Shown: positions 1 to 8,595 of the stretch, in pieces | Numbering within the stretch: the first letter of the stretch is position 1 | Layout: each line of letters opens with the position of its first letter | DNA from: Clostridium thermosuccinogenes | GTDB lineage: Bacteria > Bacillota > Clostridia > Acetivibrionales > DSM-5807 | Assembly (NCBI RefSeq): GCF_002896855.1 | Contig: NZ_CP021850.1 | Coordinates: 2,691,665 to 2,755,664, forward strand | Direction of reading: 5' to 3' | DNA: 64,000 nucleotides | Program-made: the position numbers and the translations under genes | The notes under the pieces: model-generated | Database searches by the model: none | Told to the model about the DNA's origin: nothing | The model's input: only the letters and a program-made list of their open reading frames with translations

Positions 1-371
1 AACTTTGGTTTAAACTGCTGCACGGAGGCTCCATAGGCACTACCGCAGAAAATTTGAAGGATGCCGCCGCCGGTGAAAATTATGAATGGACCGACATGTA
101 TAAAACCTTTGCTGAAGAAGCTCGCGCTGAAGGTTTTAATGAAATAGCCGCCATGTTCGAAGGCGTGGCAAAAGTGGAAAAAGAGCATGAAGAACGCTAT
201 TTGAAGCTGTTGGAAAACGTTCAAAACGGAAAGGTATTCCTTAAGGATGATACAGTGGTTTGGAAATGCAGGAACTGCGGACACATCCATGTTGGCAAAG
301 CAGCTCCGGAGCTCTGCCCTGTGTGCAAGCATCCTAAGGCATTCTTTGAACTCAAAGCTGAAAATTATTAA
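1..371 (+). CDS. Rubrerythrin, C-terminal part (5' end outside window)
   Basis: The reading frame is open from the first bases (frame starting at base 3), so this is the 3' end of a longer gene. It contains the end of the ferritin-like four-helix diiron domain ([17 protein letters not shown], then the EARAEGF and VEKEHEERY helices). A rubredoxin-like Fe(Cys)4 domain follows, with CRNCG and CPVC pairs near the C-terminus. Rubrerythrins are cytoplasmic peroxidases that remove hydrogen peroxide in anaerobes, using electrons from rubredoxin or NADH oxidoreductases. This layout (diiron domain first, rubredoxin last) is that of classical rubrerythrin. A strong terminator follows at once, so it ends its transcript. 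Confidence 0.95.
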   Translation, partial: LWFKLLHGGSIGTTAENLKDAAAGENYEWTDMYKTFAEEARAEGFNEIAAMFEGVAKVEKEHEERYLKLLENVQNGKVFLKDDTVVWKCRNCGHIHVGKAAPELCPVCKHPKAFFELKAENY

Positions 372-380
372 TTTTAAGAA

Positions 381-415
381 AAAACCTCCGGTTCACCACC
401 GGAGGTTTTTATTTT
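381..415 (+). terminator. Rho-independent terminator after rubrerythrin
   Basis: Bases 381-392 (aaaacctccggt) pair perfectly with 398-409 (accggaggtttt) around a 5-nt loop, and a T-rich tract follows. It lies 9 bases after the rubrerythrin stop. The A-rich left flank could let it work in both directions, so it could also end the convergent GGDEF gene. Confidence 0.9.
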
Positions 416-447
416 TTACTCGTTGGTAAAACTATCAGACTTGCCTT

Positions 448-1704
448 TCATTTGCAAACACAGTTCCTGCCTTTTTTCTTTGCCCGGTACAATGCGGTAT
501 CCGCAGCCTTGATCACCTCATCCGGCTTCCTGTGCTTGTCGCATCTTTCCGCAGCACCTATGCTGACAGTGACAGAGAGCTGCTTCCCCTTTGCTGTTCC
601 CGAACCACGCTTTTTGGGCTTTTTCTTAGGACGCTTGTGGCTTCGCAGGGTAAACTTTCTTTTGGCTATAGCCTCCCGTAACTCTTCTAAATACGGCAGA
701 GCTTCCTTTACCCCCTTGCCCGGGTAAAGCATTGTAAATTCTTCGCCACCATAACGGAAAGGTTTCCCCCCTCCTCCTGCATCCCTCATGACGGCAGAAA
801 CCATGCGAAGTACCTGGTCCCCCACATCATGGCCGTAGGTATCGTTGAACTTTTTGAAAAAATCCACATCCACCATCGCAATGGTATAATGTCCGCTCAA
901 TTTCATCATTTCATGCTTCAAAGCTCTTCGCGACGGAAGTCCTGTCAGTTCATCCCTGAAAGCCATAAAATAGGAATCCTGTATGATGGCGATTAACATG
1001 ACCAAGCCTGCAAAAGCATAAAACACAGGAACTGCCAGATTTTCACCTTGAAGTCCGGCAGCAGCTGCCGACATTGGAATGACGGCCGTAAAGGCCATAT
1101 CAAAAAAGGATTTGCATATTATACCTCTGGCCATCAATACTGCCATAGCCAGAAGGCTCACGATCATGGATGGCTGGGATATTCCCGGAAGCAAACTCCC
1201 TACCTTCCATAACCGGCTTGTTGTAAATACGGAAGATAAGCTATGCCCATTAATTCCTGACCACCACAGAAACAAAAGGCACTGCAGGATCAAAAGCATG
1301 ATTCTTAAAGCACCCCAAAGGGTGAAAATCCCCCTCTCCTTAAAAAAGGAGAACACGAGAATATTAGCGGGAATAAATATTCCCATGAACACAAAAGCTT
1401 CGTGTTGGAAAGACTCCGGCGGAATTACTGTAGGTAGCTTCAACGCAAGCAAAGCCTGGCATAATGCCATGGACAATATGCAAAAAAATACCCGGCTTCG
1501 GTTAAACTTCCAGCTCATTACCGCCAAGGCGGCAAACAAAGCTAAATAAGCATATCTGGTAACCGTCTGAAAAGCAGGCGTCATATGATGCAAATTTATG
1601 TAATATAATACGGCTCCCAGAAATAACCCTGCCGGTATCAATATCAAAACAGCCGTCCTTAAGTAACGCTTCAATTCCCTATCTCCCCATCCATTATGTC
1701 CCAT
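448..1704 (-). CDS. Membrane-bound diguanylate cyclase (GGDEF domain)
   Basis: About 240 N-terminal residues form six to eight hydrophobic segments. A GGDEF domain follows: it opens with FRDELTGLPSRRAL, has DVDFFKKFNDTYGHDVGD, the signature RYGGEEF, and the closing DTALYRAKKKGRN motif. The GG[D/E]EF active site is intact, so c-di-GMP synthesis from two GTP is likely. No RxxD inhibitory site lies upstream of GGEEF. A strongly basic stretch (KRPKKKPKKR) is inserted between the signature and the VTVSIGAA strand, longer than usual. The membrane part matches no sensor family I recognise. The ATG at 1704 has a weak ribosome binding site; an in-frame TTG 11 codons later is preceded by GGGGAG and could be the true start. 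Confidence 0.88.
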   Translation of the reverse strand: MGHNGWGDRELKRYLRTAVLILIPAGLFLGAVLYYINLHHMTPAFQTVTRYAYLALFAALAVMSWKFNRSRVFFCILSMALCQALLALKLPTVIPPESFQHEAFVFMGIFIPANILVFSFFKERGIFTLWGALRIMLLILQCLLFLWWSGINGHSLSSVFTTSRLWKVGSLLPGISQPSMIVSLLAMAVLMARGIICKSFFDMAFTAVIPMSAAAAGLQGENLAVPVFYAFAGLVMLIAIIQDSYFMAFRDELTGLPSRRALKHEMMKLSGHYTIAMVDVDFFKKFNDTYGHDVGDQVLRMVSAVMRDAGGGGKPFRYGGEEFTMLYPGKGVKEALPYLEELREAIAKRKFTLRSHKRPKKKPKKRGSGTAKGKQLSVTVSIGAAERCDKHRKPDEVIKAADTALYRAKKKGRNCVCK

Positions 1705-1861
1705 TTGATTTCTTATTTCGACATAAAGTGAGGCATTCCCTTCCGTTTTTTCTATACTTTTGCATTAATAGGGCTAAATCCTTATTTTCATATAGTACAA
1801 AATAACTATATAAAATAAGTCTAAACATTATAAAAGCACGACTCGACATATCCCTGATTTT

Positions 1862-2488
1862 TTATTTTTCAGACGATGAAGGCAGCTTATTTGCTGTACC
1901 ATATCCGGCCAGCTTTTCCTTGATCATTTTCCAGGCCAGCCTGTTGTTTTCTTCATAATTATCAGCCTTCCAATTTACAGGCTTTTGACCCATGTATGGC
2001 AAAAACCCGAACTGGGAGTATATATTAATCGCTTTATAGCTCCATGTCTGGGTGGCTAAGTAGATGAAATCCTTATATCCTAGTTCGTTGTATACATCCA
2101 TTATCTTTGTCATCAAAGCTTTAGCCAAACCTTTGCCCTGGTAGTCAGGGGAGGCTGCCACCCAATGAACCCTTTGCAGGGTTTTGCCAAAATGCTCGCC
2201 AGGCCATAGGGAAGCGGTTGCTGCCGCCTTTCCGTCACCATCAACGACAAAAATGCACTGCTTTGGCAATAGCTCCGGCAGCTTCAAAAATTCTCTTTCA
2301 AAGATATCTTCCGCTTCTTTCAAAGTATCGGTCAGACCAGAATCAAATATCAATTTTGCCCACTTCTCTTCATCTCCCGGCTGATAGCCTTTAAAAGCAA
2401 AACCGCCAGGCAACTCATAGCGCGGGTAGTTTGTCGTATCGGTTTTTACCATTATCACGCCGATATACGGAATTGATTTATCCAGCAT
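1862..2488 (-). CDS. GNAT-family N-acetyltransferase
   Basis: About 208 residues in the GCN5-related acetyltransferase fold. The acetyl-CoA pyrophosphate loop is visible as ASPDYQGKGLAKALM (Q/RxxGxG/A pattern). It is preceded by a beta strand ending VHWVAAS and followed by the YLATQTWSYKAINIYSQFGF strand-helix typical of the family C-terminus. The substrate cannot be told. A GTG nine bases upstream lies inside the GAGGTG ribosome binding site, so the ATG at 2488 (MLDKSIPYIG), six bases after that site, is the better start. It appears monocistronic. Confidence 0.85.
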   Translation of the reverse strand: MLDKSIPYIGVIMVKTDTTNYPRYELPGGFAFKGYQPGDEEKWAKLIFDSGLTDTLKEAEDIFEREFLKLPELLPKQCIFVVDGDGKAAATASLWPGEHFGKTLQRVHWVAASPDYQGKGLAKALMTKIMDVYNELGYKDFIYLATQTWSYKAINIYSQFGFLPYMGQKPVNWKADNYEENNRLAWKMIKEKLAGYGTANKLPSSSEK

Positions 2489-2702
2489 TCTTATCACCTC
2501 ATAGAAATTTCAGGCAGGATTTCATATAAGACAATAGCCTTTCTTAATATCATCCTACTCAGCAAAAGCCGGATTTTCAACATAAAATCAAAGCCTCCGC
2601 CTTGAACATCCATACCCTTTTCAATATCCATAAAACCCTAAACTTATATATCAGACAAACTCATCTTGCTAGGTTCTGTTTAAGTTAAGCTCTTTCCACC
2701 AG

Positions 2703-3341
2703 TCAAGCTCTTTCCACCGGATGCCTGAGCACCGTTTTCATGTTTTCAGGCTTGCATTTCCTAAAGTCCGACAGGTAGATCTCATGATGCTTCCCGCCGC
2801 TGGTCAGCTTGTCCTTCAATCCCTGCTGCAAGATAAAAGCATCCATTTTCTTGACCGTATCAGGCTCGGTAGAGAATGGCCCGATGTGCATGATCTGCAC
2901 GCATAAGCCTTCCTCAAAAGCTTCAAAACGAGCCTTTCCTGTATCCAACTCCGGCTTTTTTCTTGCCAGTTCATCACATGCCCACTGAAAAACTTTTTCA
3001 TTGACAAACTCCGGCTGGCGTATCATCAAAGTCCATTTCCAGTTGTCCCTCACTTCCAATGAGAACTTGCCTTCATCAATCCACCACAATCCCTCAAGGG
3101 GAGGGACCACATATTCAAAATACCCTTCCGGTTGATTGCCTTTCATTTTGCTCATCTTTATCGTATAGGACAGACCATAAAGCAGTTCTACCGCCTGCTG
3201 AAAAACAGCATTGCCATTTGGGTCTCCGGTTCCGTCCACCATAAGGAAATTCATAGATGGAATCTCAATCAATGCCGGTTTATCCTTGGGCATATACAAT
3301 TCCTTATATTCTTTTTTGAAATTAAACACCTCTTTGCTCAT
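2703..3341 (-). CDS. GyrI-like small-molecule-binding domain protein
   Basis: A 212-residue soluble protein resembling the stand-alone GyrI-like/SOUL-fold proteins of Firmicutes (the Lin2189 type). It opens with IEIPSMNFLMVDGTGDPNG, has an aromatic-rich middle (GLWWIDEG, NWKWTLMIRQPEFV) and a C-terminal LCVQIMHIGPFSTEPDTVKKM strand-helix. Related proteins bind amphipathic or cationic small molecules and some hydrolyse cyclopropanes; no DNA-binding domain is present here. The ATG at 3341 has an ideal AGGAGG site seven bases upstream. A 14-bp direct repeat (2687-2700 and 2705-2718) duplicates the last codons across the stop, suggesting a small tandem duplication. Confidence 0.75.
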   Translation of the reverse strand: MSKEVFNFKKEYKELYMPKDKPALIEIPSMNFLMVDGTGDPNGNAVFQQAVELLYGLSYTIKMSKMKGNQPEGYFEYVVPPLEGLWWIDEGKFSLEVRDNWKWTLMIRQPEFVNEKVFQWACDELARKKPELDTGKARFEAFEEGLCVQIMHIGPFSTEPDTVKKMDAFILQQGLKDKLTSGGKHHEIYLSDFRKCKPENMKTVLRHPVERA

Positions 3342-3971
3342 ATCAAGTCCTCCTACAGGCTAATATAATACATGATTGGCACCAAAAGCAGGATAAAGTA
3401 CATAAAATATTTCGCCGGTGCAGCAATCTTTTAACACAAATCTTGGCGCTTAAAATTATATGCCTTATGGTATCACAGCAAACCTGACAACAGCATGTCA
3501 GGTTTCTCATAAATCTTTTTTGGCAGGTGAATGGTTAAATTTCACTGCTGCCTGGTTTTAATTTTATCTTTGCCCCATGTGAATTGCATAATAGCTTTCA
3601 TATCCGTTTCCGGTTGCTTTTAATCATTCACTGCCACCACCGGCTTATCACACTCTTTTTAATTTTTAGTTGTATGATTGCCATCGACATGCGCCAGCAG
3701 CAGTAAAGCTGTCAATGTCGTTTTTAAAGGCAGATGTGAATATCGCTTTAATCCTGCTTATATTCTGCCTGTCCTTTTCCGGCTTCCCTGATTTATATAC
3801 GCCGTCCTTAGCCTTGCAGACCGTAGATGATATGCAGCAAGTCATTAATAACGAGGCTAAGATGTCCACCATCTCTTATAGGTGGTGGGTACCTGATTCC
3901 ACAATAGACATTGAATTAAATCTCCCGCCTTGTTGAAACGGTGTGTCGAAATTTCTACGCAATTTCTTCCG
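3342..3971. other. Intergenic stretch with one palindrome, no recognised gene
   Basis: About 630 bases without a supported gene. It contains the hairpin at 3481-3504. The short open frames on both strands at 3666-3936 have no ribosome binding site and match no family I know. Confidence 0.5.
3481..3504. repeat. Palindromic element, core TGACARCAGCRTGTCA
   Basis: AACCTGACA and TGTCAGGTT form a 9-bp perfect stem around a 6-nt loop. The 16-bp core recurs at 8521-8536 with two symmetric transitions, and its half is repeated at 8407-8419 (acctgacatgctg). No run of T follows on either strand, so it is not an obvious terminator. Confidence 0.55.
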
Positions 3972-5006
3972 TTATTTTAATATATATTCTCTTCTATCAT
4001 ATTTTATGGAACTGATACCCTCAAGCATAAACTTATAGGTATCTTCCTTCTGAAAGGTAGGTACTGAAACACATGTATGCAGCGGTAATCCATGCAAACC
4101 TTGCGGCACATTCTTTCCTTTATCCCTCTGCGTAACAGAAACCACTGTAGGACCGCTCGCTCCACCGATGATACCGATGGATGAAGCCGCAACAGCAACG
4201 GGACTAAACCTGTCTTTCGGCGGTTCCGTATATTGGATGCTGCTATTAAACTGCAGGGTATCCCCCTGGGGCAAAGCAGGCTCTATCTCATACATGGACT
4301 GCATGATGAAAAGGCTTCGGTTTCTGTCTTTGCCCATCGGAATTTCCACCAATTCCGCATTCTGAAAGTACAATGCATGCGATATACCTGTCACAGGATG
4401 CTTAAAGCAAACCTCTCTCCGGCAATCCTCCAGCGACATTTCAAGACTAATATCCAATGGTGTAAACCAGTCCATAGGCCTGGTAGATATCTTCATATTA
4501 GTTACTTTTTCCATACGGAGAAAACGCAGGAGTTCTTGAAATCTGGAACCTGCCTCCGGATAAGCAACGCAAAAACGCTCGCATCCAAAGCAGGTGGCAT
4601 CCTTCAGAATACGGGAATATGCCTTTCGCACCGAGGCAAGATCATCGTCCTGCCTTGCCCATGGTATGTATGCAGAGCCGCTGGACGAATAGCCGCTCTC
4701 AACACGTTTTCCATTTATCCATATTTCCATAACCGGCACAGCCTGATAAGGATTCTCCTGTTCTAGACAGCGTTTCTGCAACGGCGTCAGCTTTTCATCA
4801 TCAGTGCCATACTTTTCATAAAACTCATGAAGCTTTGCTTCATCCAAAGGAGTGATGACATCAAAGACAATCCCTTTTGGAAACCGGTATATAACAGGGA
4901 TGTAGCGCTGCATTCCCGCATGTTCAAATTGCCAGTTTACCTTTTGCGCCCATCCTCGAGGTCCCTTTCCTCTGCAAAATAAACTGGGAGTGTAGTATAC
5001 TTTCAT
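3972..5006 (-). CDS. Uncharacterised protein with a C-terminal GIIGGASGPT motif
   Basis: About 344 residues, no signal peptide. I do not recognise the family. The N-terminal half is rich in aromatic and charged residues (GPRGWAQKVNWQFEHAG, VIYRFPKGIVFDVITPLDE, ENPYQAVPVMEIWINGKRVES) and holds a cysteine pair (CFGCERFC). Near the C-terminus SSIGIIGGASGPTVV closely resembles the GIIGGADGPT signature that opens the beta subunit of sodium-translocating decarboxylases (OadB/GcdB). The rest is soluble, with no membrane helices, so it is not a decarboxylase. The start is set at the ATG following AGAGGTGGCAA; an ATG six codons upstream lacks a ribosome binding site. Confidence 0.6.
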   Translation of the reverse strand: MKVYYTPSLFCRGKGPRGWAQKVNWQFEHAGMQRYIPVIYRFPKGIVFDVITPLDEAKLHEFYEKYGTDDEKLTPLQKRCLEQENPYQAVPVMEIWINGKRVESGYSSSGSAYIPWARQDDDLASVRKAYSRILKDATCFGCERFCVAYPEAGSRFQELLRFLRMEKVTNMKISTRPMDWFTPLDISLEMSLEDCRREVCFKHPVTGISHALYFQNAELVEIPMGKDRNRSLFIMQSMYEIEPALPQGDTLQFNSSIQYTEPPKDRFSPVAVAASSIGIIGGASGPTVVSVTQRDKGKNVPQGLHGLPLHTCVSVPTFQKEDTYKFMLEGISSIKYDRREYILK

Positions 5007-5091
5007 TTGCCACCTCTGTATCATCTAATGCTGATATGTAATGCTTAAGCTGCCCATATGTAAGGTTATGTAAAATACTCTGCTTAATCTA

Positions 5092-5754
5092 TCAGTCCTT
5101 TAACTGGCTTCCTGTATAGTGATCATATTTTAAATCCTCCACACCCAAATATTCTGCTATTGATGCCAGAAGATCCTTATCCCCGTTTTTTACAAAAATG
5201 GAGGAACCGCTGATGACACCGTCTCCCGACTGCACAAAGGATACTATGCTGGAAAACTCACCGGGATATTCAAGCAAAAGTATCATATCATCCGACCATC
5301 CTTCCGGTTGAATATATGATTTTCCGTAGGATGTTATGGCCGTTGCTGCGACCACTTCACTGCCATAGCTGGCGTTAACCATGTTTGCAAACACAGAACC
5401 ATTTACTTTACTTCTGAGCATTTTCATAAGATTATCAGAAATTTTAAAATCTTTTGGAAAGCCCTGTACCCGAGTAAAAATATCATCAGGCATTTTTATG
5501 ATATATGCGTTTTCTGGCTTGCTATATTCTTGAGAAGCCATTTTGTTAGCAATCTGTCCAATGTTTTCAGAAGGTGTTATTAGAGACAAATACTCTTCGC
5601 TTTCAGCCAATTCATCCATATTACAGGTTAGTGCCACTCCCTCTTTAATTAAGAACTTATTCAAATCTTCCGACTTTTTGGAATAATTGCCGCAGGCAGC
5701 CAATGTAATAAGGCCACATAAGGCCAATGATATTTTATAAAATTTACCTCTCAT
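5092..5754 (-). CDS. Predicted lipoprotein (DUF4358-like)
   Basis: A 220-residue exported protein. The signal peptide MRGKFYKISLALCGLITLAAC ends in the lipobox LAAC, so Cys21 should be lipidated and anchored on the outer face of the membrane. The mature part is hydrophilic, with patterns such as IIKMPDDIFTRVQGFPKDF and a C-terminal LLASIAEYLGVEDLKYDHY helix. Size and layout fit the small clostridial lipoproteins grouped as DUF4358, but the assignment is tentative and no function is known. AGGAGGG precedes the ATG. It probably has its own transcript. Confidence 0.7.
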   Translation of the reverse strand: MRGKFYKISLALCGLITLAACGNYSKKSEDLNKFLIKEGVALTCNMDELAESEEYLSLITPSENIGQIANKMASQEYSKPENAYIIKMPDDIFTRVQGFPKDFKISDNLMKMLRSKVNGSVFANMVNASYGSEVVAATAITSYGKSYIQPEGWSDDMILLLEYPGEFSSIVSFVQSGDGVISGSSIFVKNGDKDLLASIAEYLGVEDLKYDHYTGSQLKD

Positions 5755-5847
5755 TCCTAACCCTCCTATAAGTAATCTACATTATTATATCATTTTGATT
5801 ATATCATTTTGTCTGCCTGAAGGATAGAAAAATATTATTTACAGTCT

Positions 5848-6903
5848 CTATTCATATACATATCCGCTATTTTCACGCTTCTTTTTCTGCCGCTGAGCTA
5901 TGGATTTGCTTCTTGTGGTTTTCTTCTGGGAGAGTCTTGTCTTGTTTTCGCTGTATGCAGCCTCCCTTTTTAACTGCAAATAACTTTTCCAGCGTTTCTC
6001 GGACAGCTCACCCCTGGCAATGGCTTCTTTTACAGCACAACCAGGCTCGCTCCGATGTTCACAATCTGAAAACCTGCATTTTCCCAGGAAATTTTCCACA
6101 TCAGCAAAAGCTTCACCAATCCCTATCCTCACATCCCACATTCCCAGCTCACGCATGCCTGGTGTGTCAATTATCATGGCACCATTGGGCAGCATTATAA
6201 GCTGTCGGTGAGTGGTGGTGTGGCGGCCTTTTGAATCATCCTCGCGAATTGAGTTGACAGCCATAATTTCTTCTTGGGCAAGTGCGTTGACAAGGCTAGA
6301 CTTGCCAACACCAGACGATCCAAGAAATGCTATTGTTTTCCCTGGTTTGAGATAGTCGGATAATTCATCCATGCCATAACCGGTTTTTGCACTAACAGCT
6401 ATAATATCGATTCCCGGGGCAATTCTCTCCACAGCCCGAACCTGTTCGGTAAAATCCTCAACCAAATCCGCTTTGGTCAGGATAACCACCGGAATAGCTC
6501 CACTCTGCCAGGAAAGGGTAAGATAGCGCTCAATTCGCCTTACATTAAAATCAAAGTTAAGAGACACCATTATAAATACATAGTCAAAGTTAGCTGCCAC
6601 CACCTGCTCTCCCCGTCCCGGTATTGGATCGCGTCTTGAGAAGAGGGATTTCCGTTCAAGAGTCTTTAATATTTGGCTGTCTCCACTGCTATTATAGCTG
6701 ATCAACACAAAATCTCCGGTGGTTGGAAAAATCTCATGGCTTTCACCAAAGAAGATGCTGGTTTTCAGCCTGGCGCATGTATGTCCATATTCGCAAACGA
6801 TATCATATCGTTCTTTGTGTACTGCTGTTACTCGAGCAGGAATGCCACTGGCACCCTCCGGCAGCATTGTAGGGATAAAACCGTAATCCGATAAGTTCGG
6901 CAT
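5848..6903 (-). CDS. rsgA: Ribosome small-subunit-dependent GTPase A (RsgA/YloQ/YjeQ)
   Basis: A 351-residue circularly permuted GTPase: an N-terminal OB-fold (ARVTAVHKERYDIVCEYG), the G4 motif TKAD first, then the P-loop GSSGVGKSSLVNAL, a G2-like segment (GRHTTTHRQL) and G3 DTPGMRE. The C-terminal zinc module is CRFSDCEHRSEPGC. RsgA checks late 30S maturation and releases RbfA. The length and an Arg/Lys-rich tail (TTRSKSIAQRQKKKR) are normal. AAGGAGG lies six bases before the ATG. In many Firmicutes rsgA sits next to prkC/rpe; here it stands alone. Confidence 0.95.
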   Translation of the reverse strand: MPNLSDYGFIPTMLPEGASGIPARVTAVHKERYDIVCEYGHTCARLKTSIFFGESHEIFPTTGDFVLISYNSSGDSQILKTLERKSLFSRRDPIPGRGEQVVAANFDYVFIMVSLNFDFNVRRIERYLTLSWQSGAIPVVILTKADLVEDFTEQVRAVERIAPGIDIIAVSAKTGYGMDELSDYLKPGKTIAFLGSSGVGKSSLVNALAQEEIMAVNSIREDDSKGRHTTTHRQLIMLPNGAMIIDTPGMRELGMWDVRIGIGEAFADVENFLGKCRFSDCEHRSEPGCAVKEAIARGELSEKRWKSYLQLKREAAYSENKTRLSQKKTTRSKSIAQRQKKKRENSGYVYE

Positions 6904-7080
6904 TTATAACCTCCTTTTGTTTTCACTGCAAAATTTTTTTATGGAAAATCCGGATTAATCCTTATAGCTGTTTATAACGAAGAAAAAGCATGATTGCTGA
7001 TATTTTCAAGCACCTTTATTCTATTACAGTGATTTGAGGTGGTTCAAGAGAGAGAATAAGTATAGCAATTTGATAAATAT

Positions 7081-7313
7081 ATGGGGACGTTCCTTCACAA
7101 TTTACACTTATTCTAAGGGTCGGATATTCTTGCGCTGATATAAGCTTCATTTGCTCATGGGGATATGGTCTAGAAAATGCAATAAGTACAGAAGCGTCCC
7201 CTAACGTTTTACTGACGCTAATAATGCAAAAAGTGAAGTTACATCCCCTGTTTGTTATATTGTTAAAAGTGCAGAAGCGCCCTAACGTTTTAAAAAAGAA
7301 GGAGCGTCCCCTA
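7081..7313. repeat. REP/MITE-like remnant with GGGGACG inverted ends
   Basis: ATGGGGACGTTCCTTC at 7081-7096 matches the reverse complement of 7298-7313 (TAGGGGACGCTCCTTC) at 14 of 16 bases, giving an inverted-repeat-bounded segment of about 233 bp. Inside are further copies of the same phrase: gaagcgtcccctaacgtttt near 7195 and gaagcgccctaacgtttt near 7274. Such GGGGACG phrases recur in clostridial genomes as REP-like elements associated with IS200-like (RAYT) transposases. No transposase is present here. The short frame at 7224-7436 is not a credible gene. Confidence 0.5.
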
Positions 7314-7405
7314 ATGTTGGAAAGCTCCTTCGGTATGTTTTATAATCAATCCTGGATATCAATAATGTTGACCCTTCCTTGCAGCCATACCTTTATATTA
7401 CTCCA

Positions 7406-8230
7406 CTACTTCAGCTTCTGGCACTCCGGGCAGTAGTATACGTTTCCACCGAGGTATGCCTCACGGATAATCGCTCCGCCGCATACGGGACAAGGCTTGC
7501 CGGCAGTTTTAGCTGAAAGAATGGTCCGATAGGCCCCACTGCACCCGAATAGGTCTTTTTCGGTATCCCGCCCGCCATTTATGGTCATTTCAAAAAGAGT
7601 GCTTTTGATGGAGTTGAATAAAGAAGTCAATTCATCATCAGATAAGGTGTTCATTTTGCGCTTCGGATGCACCCGTGCGTTAAACAGGATGTCCTGCAAA
7701 ACGCCGTTTCCAAGACCCGGTATCCGCTGCTTTGTTGCCAAAAATGCCTTGGCTGAAAGCTTGATGCCCTCATTATTAAGAAGAGACAGAAAATAACTTT
7801 GATTAAAATCATCCGAGAATGGACTTGGTTTTTCTCTCGCACATTCATTATAAGCATCTGTCTGCCCCTCACTTAAGGCTAACAATGCACCATACATCTG
7901 CACACTGCAAACAAAGGAGGAAAAATCATCAAATTCAATATGGAGCTGATGCTTTTCGGGAAGCTCCTCTCCCGGGAAATAGTAACGCATATTGACACCC
8001 TCATGGAAAACAAGACGTATATCCTCGACCTGAATTTCCACCATGCCTCCGTATGCTGCAGCATACAGAATGCTTTTACCTGTAAGCAGACCGTGGTAAC
8101 TTTCGGGATCACAATTAAACCACACGAATTTATGGGGTGATTTATTAGCAGTTACGTTTTGGATCTTCTTTCCTTTCAGGGTTTCATTGATTTGCTGAAC
8201 CAAATTCCGGCTTTCCGGCAACTCAATCAT
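7406..8230 (-). CDS. Fpg/Nei-family DNA glycosylase-like protein lacking the N-terminal proline
   Basis: A 274-residue protein with the Fpg/Nei layout: an N-terminal beta-sandwich, a helix-two-turn-helix (AKAFLATKQRIPGLGNGVLQ, about residues 158-190), and a C-terminal zinc finger with CPVCGG and YYCPECQ. Family members normally begin M-P-E-L-P-E, and the exposed Pro is the Schiff-base nucleophile. This one begins M-I-E-L-P-E, so the nucleophile is replaced by Ile while the Glu is kept. Other Firmicute members with this start exist, so it may bind lesions or use another nucleophile. The start is firm: AGGAGG lies eight bases upstream and no in-frame alternative restores the proline. Confidence 0.85.
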   Translation of the reverse strand: MIELPESRNLVQQINETLKGKKIQNVTANKSPHKFVWFNCDPESYHGLLTGKSILYAAAYGGMVEIQVEDIRLVFHEGVNMRYYFPGEELPEKHQLHIEFDDFSSFVCSVQMYGALLALSEGQTDAYNECAREKPSPFSDDFNQSYFLSLLNNEGIKLSAKAFLATKQRIPGLGNGVLQDILFNARVHPKRKMNTLSDDELTSLFNSIKSTLFEMTINGGRDTEKDLFGCSGAYRTILSAKTAGKPCPVCGGAIIREAYLGGNVYYCPECQKLK

Positions 8231-8595
8231 ATTATTTTCCTCCTTCTATTTTAGGCAAGAACCTTTTCAGCATAGCTATGCAATCCACCAGCTTGTCCGC
8301 ATCCGGCTTTAGCCAAAAGCTTTTCCAACAAGTAGACGCATTTTTACGCTTATGGAGCATAATTCGAGAGCTAATCTAAAAGACTTAACCTACCCGTTTA
8401 TGATGTACCTGACATGCTGCATAACCTCACGCTATAATCCTATAAACTAATACACAGGACTCTTGCCCCAGCATCTTGTTACCCATGCTCCCTTATTCTT
8501 ACATTTTATCACTCCTAATCTGACAGCAGCGTGTCAAATTCGAAAATTCATAAAGTTCAACTAATAAATATTTCAACATTTCATATAACCATAAA
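8231..8595. other. Intergenic stretch with palindromic element, no gene
   Basis: About 365 bases with no open frame of note. It contains the 16-bp palindrome tgacagcagcgtgtca at 8521-8536, the same element as at 3485-3500, and half of it at 8407-8419. No promoter consensus was evident. Confidence 0.5.

Noticed and set aside
3666-3936. Overlapping open frames on both strands
   Set aside because: No ribosome binding site, no family motifs, and the two frames are antisense to each other.
7224-7436. 70-codon plus-strand frame
   Set aside because: Lies within the GGGGACG repeat element and has no ribosome binding site or protein-like pattern.
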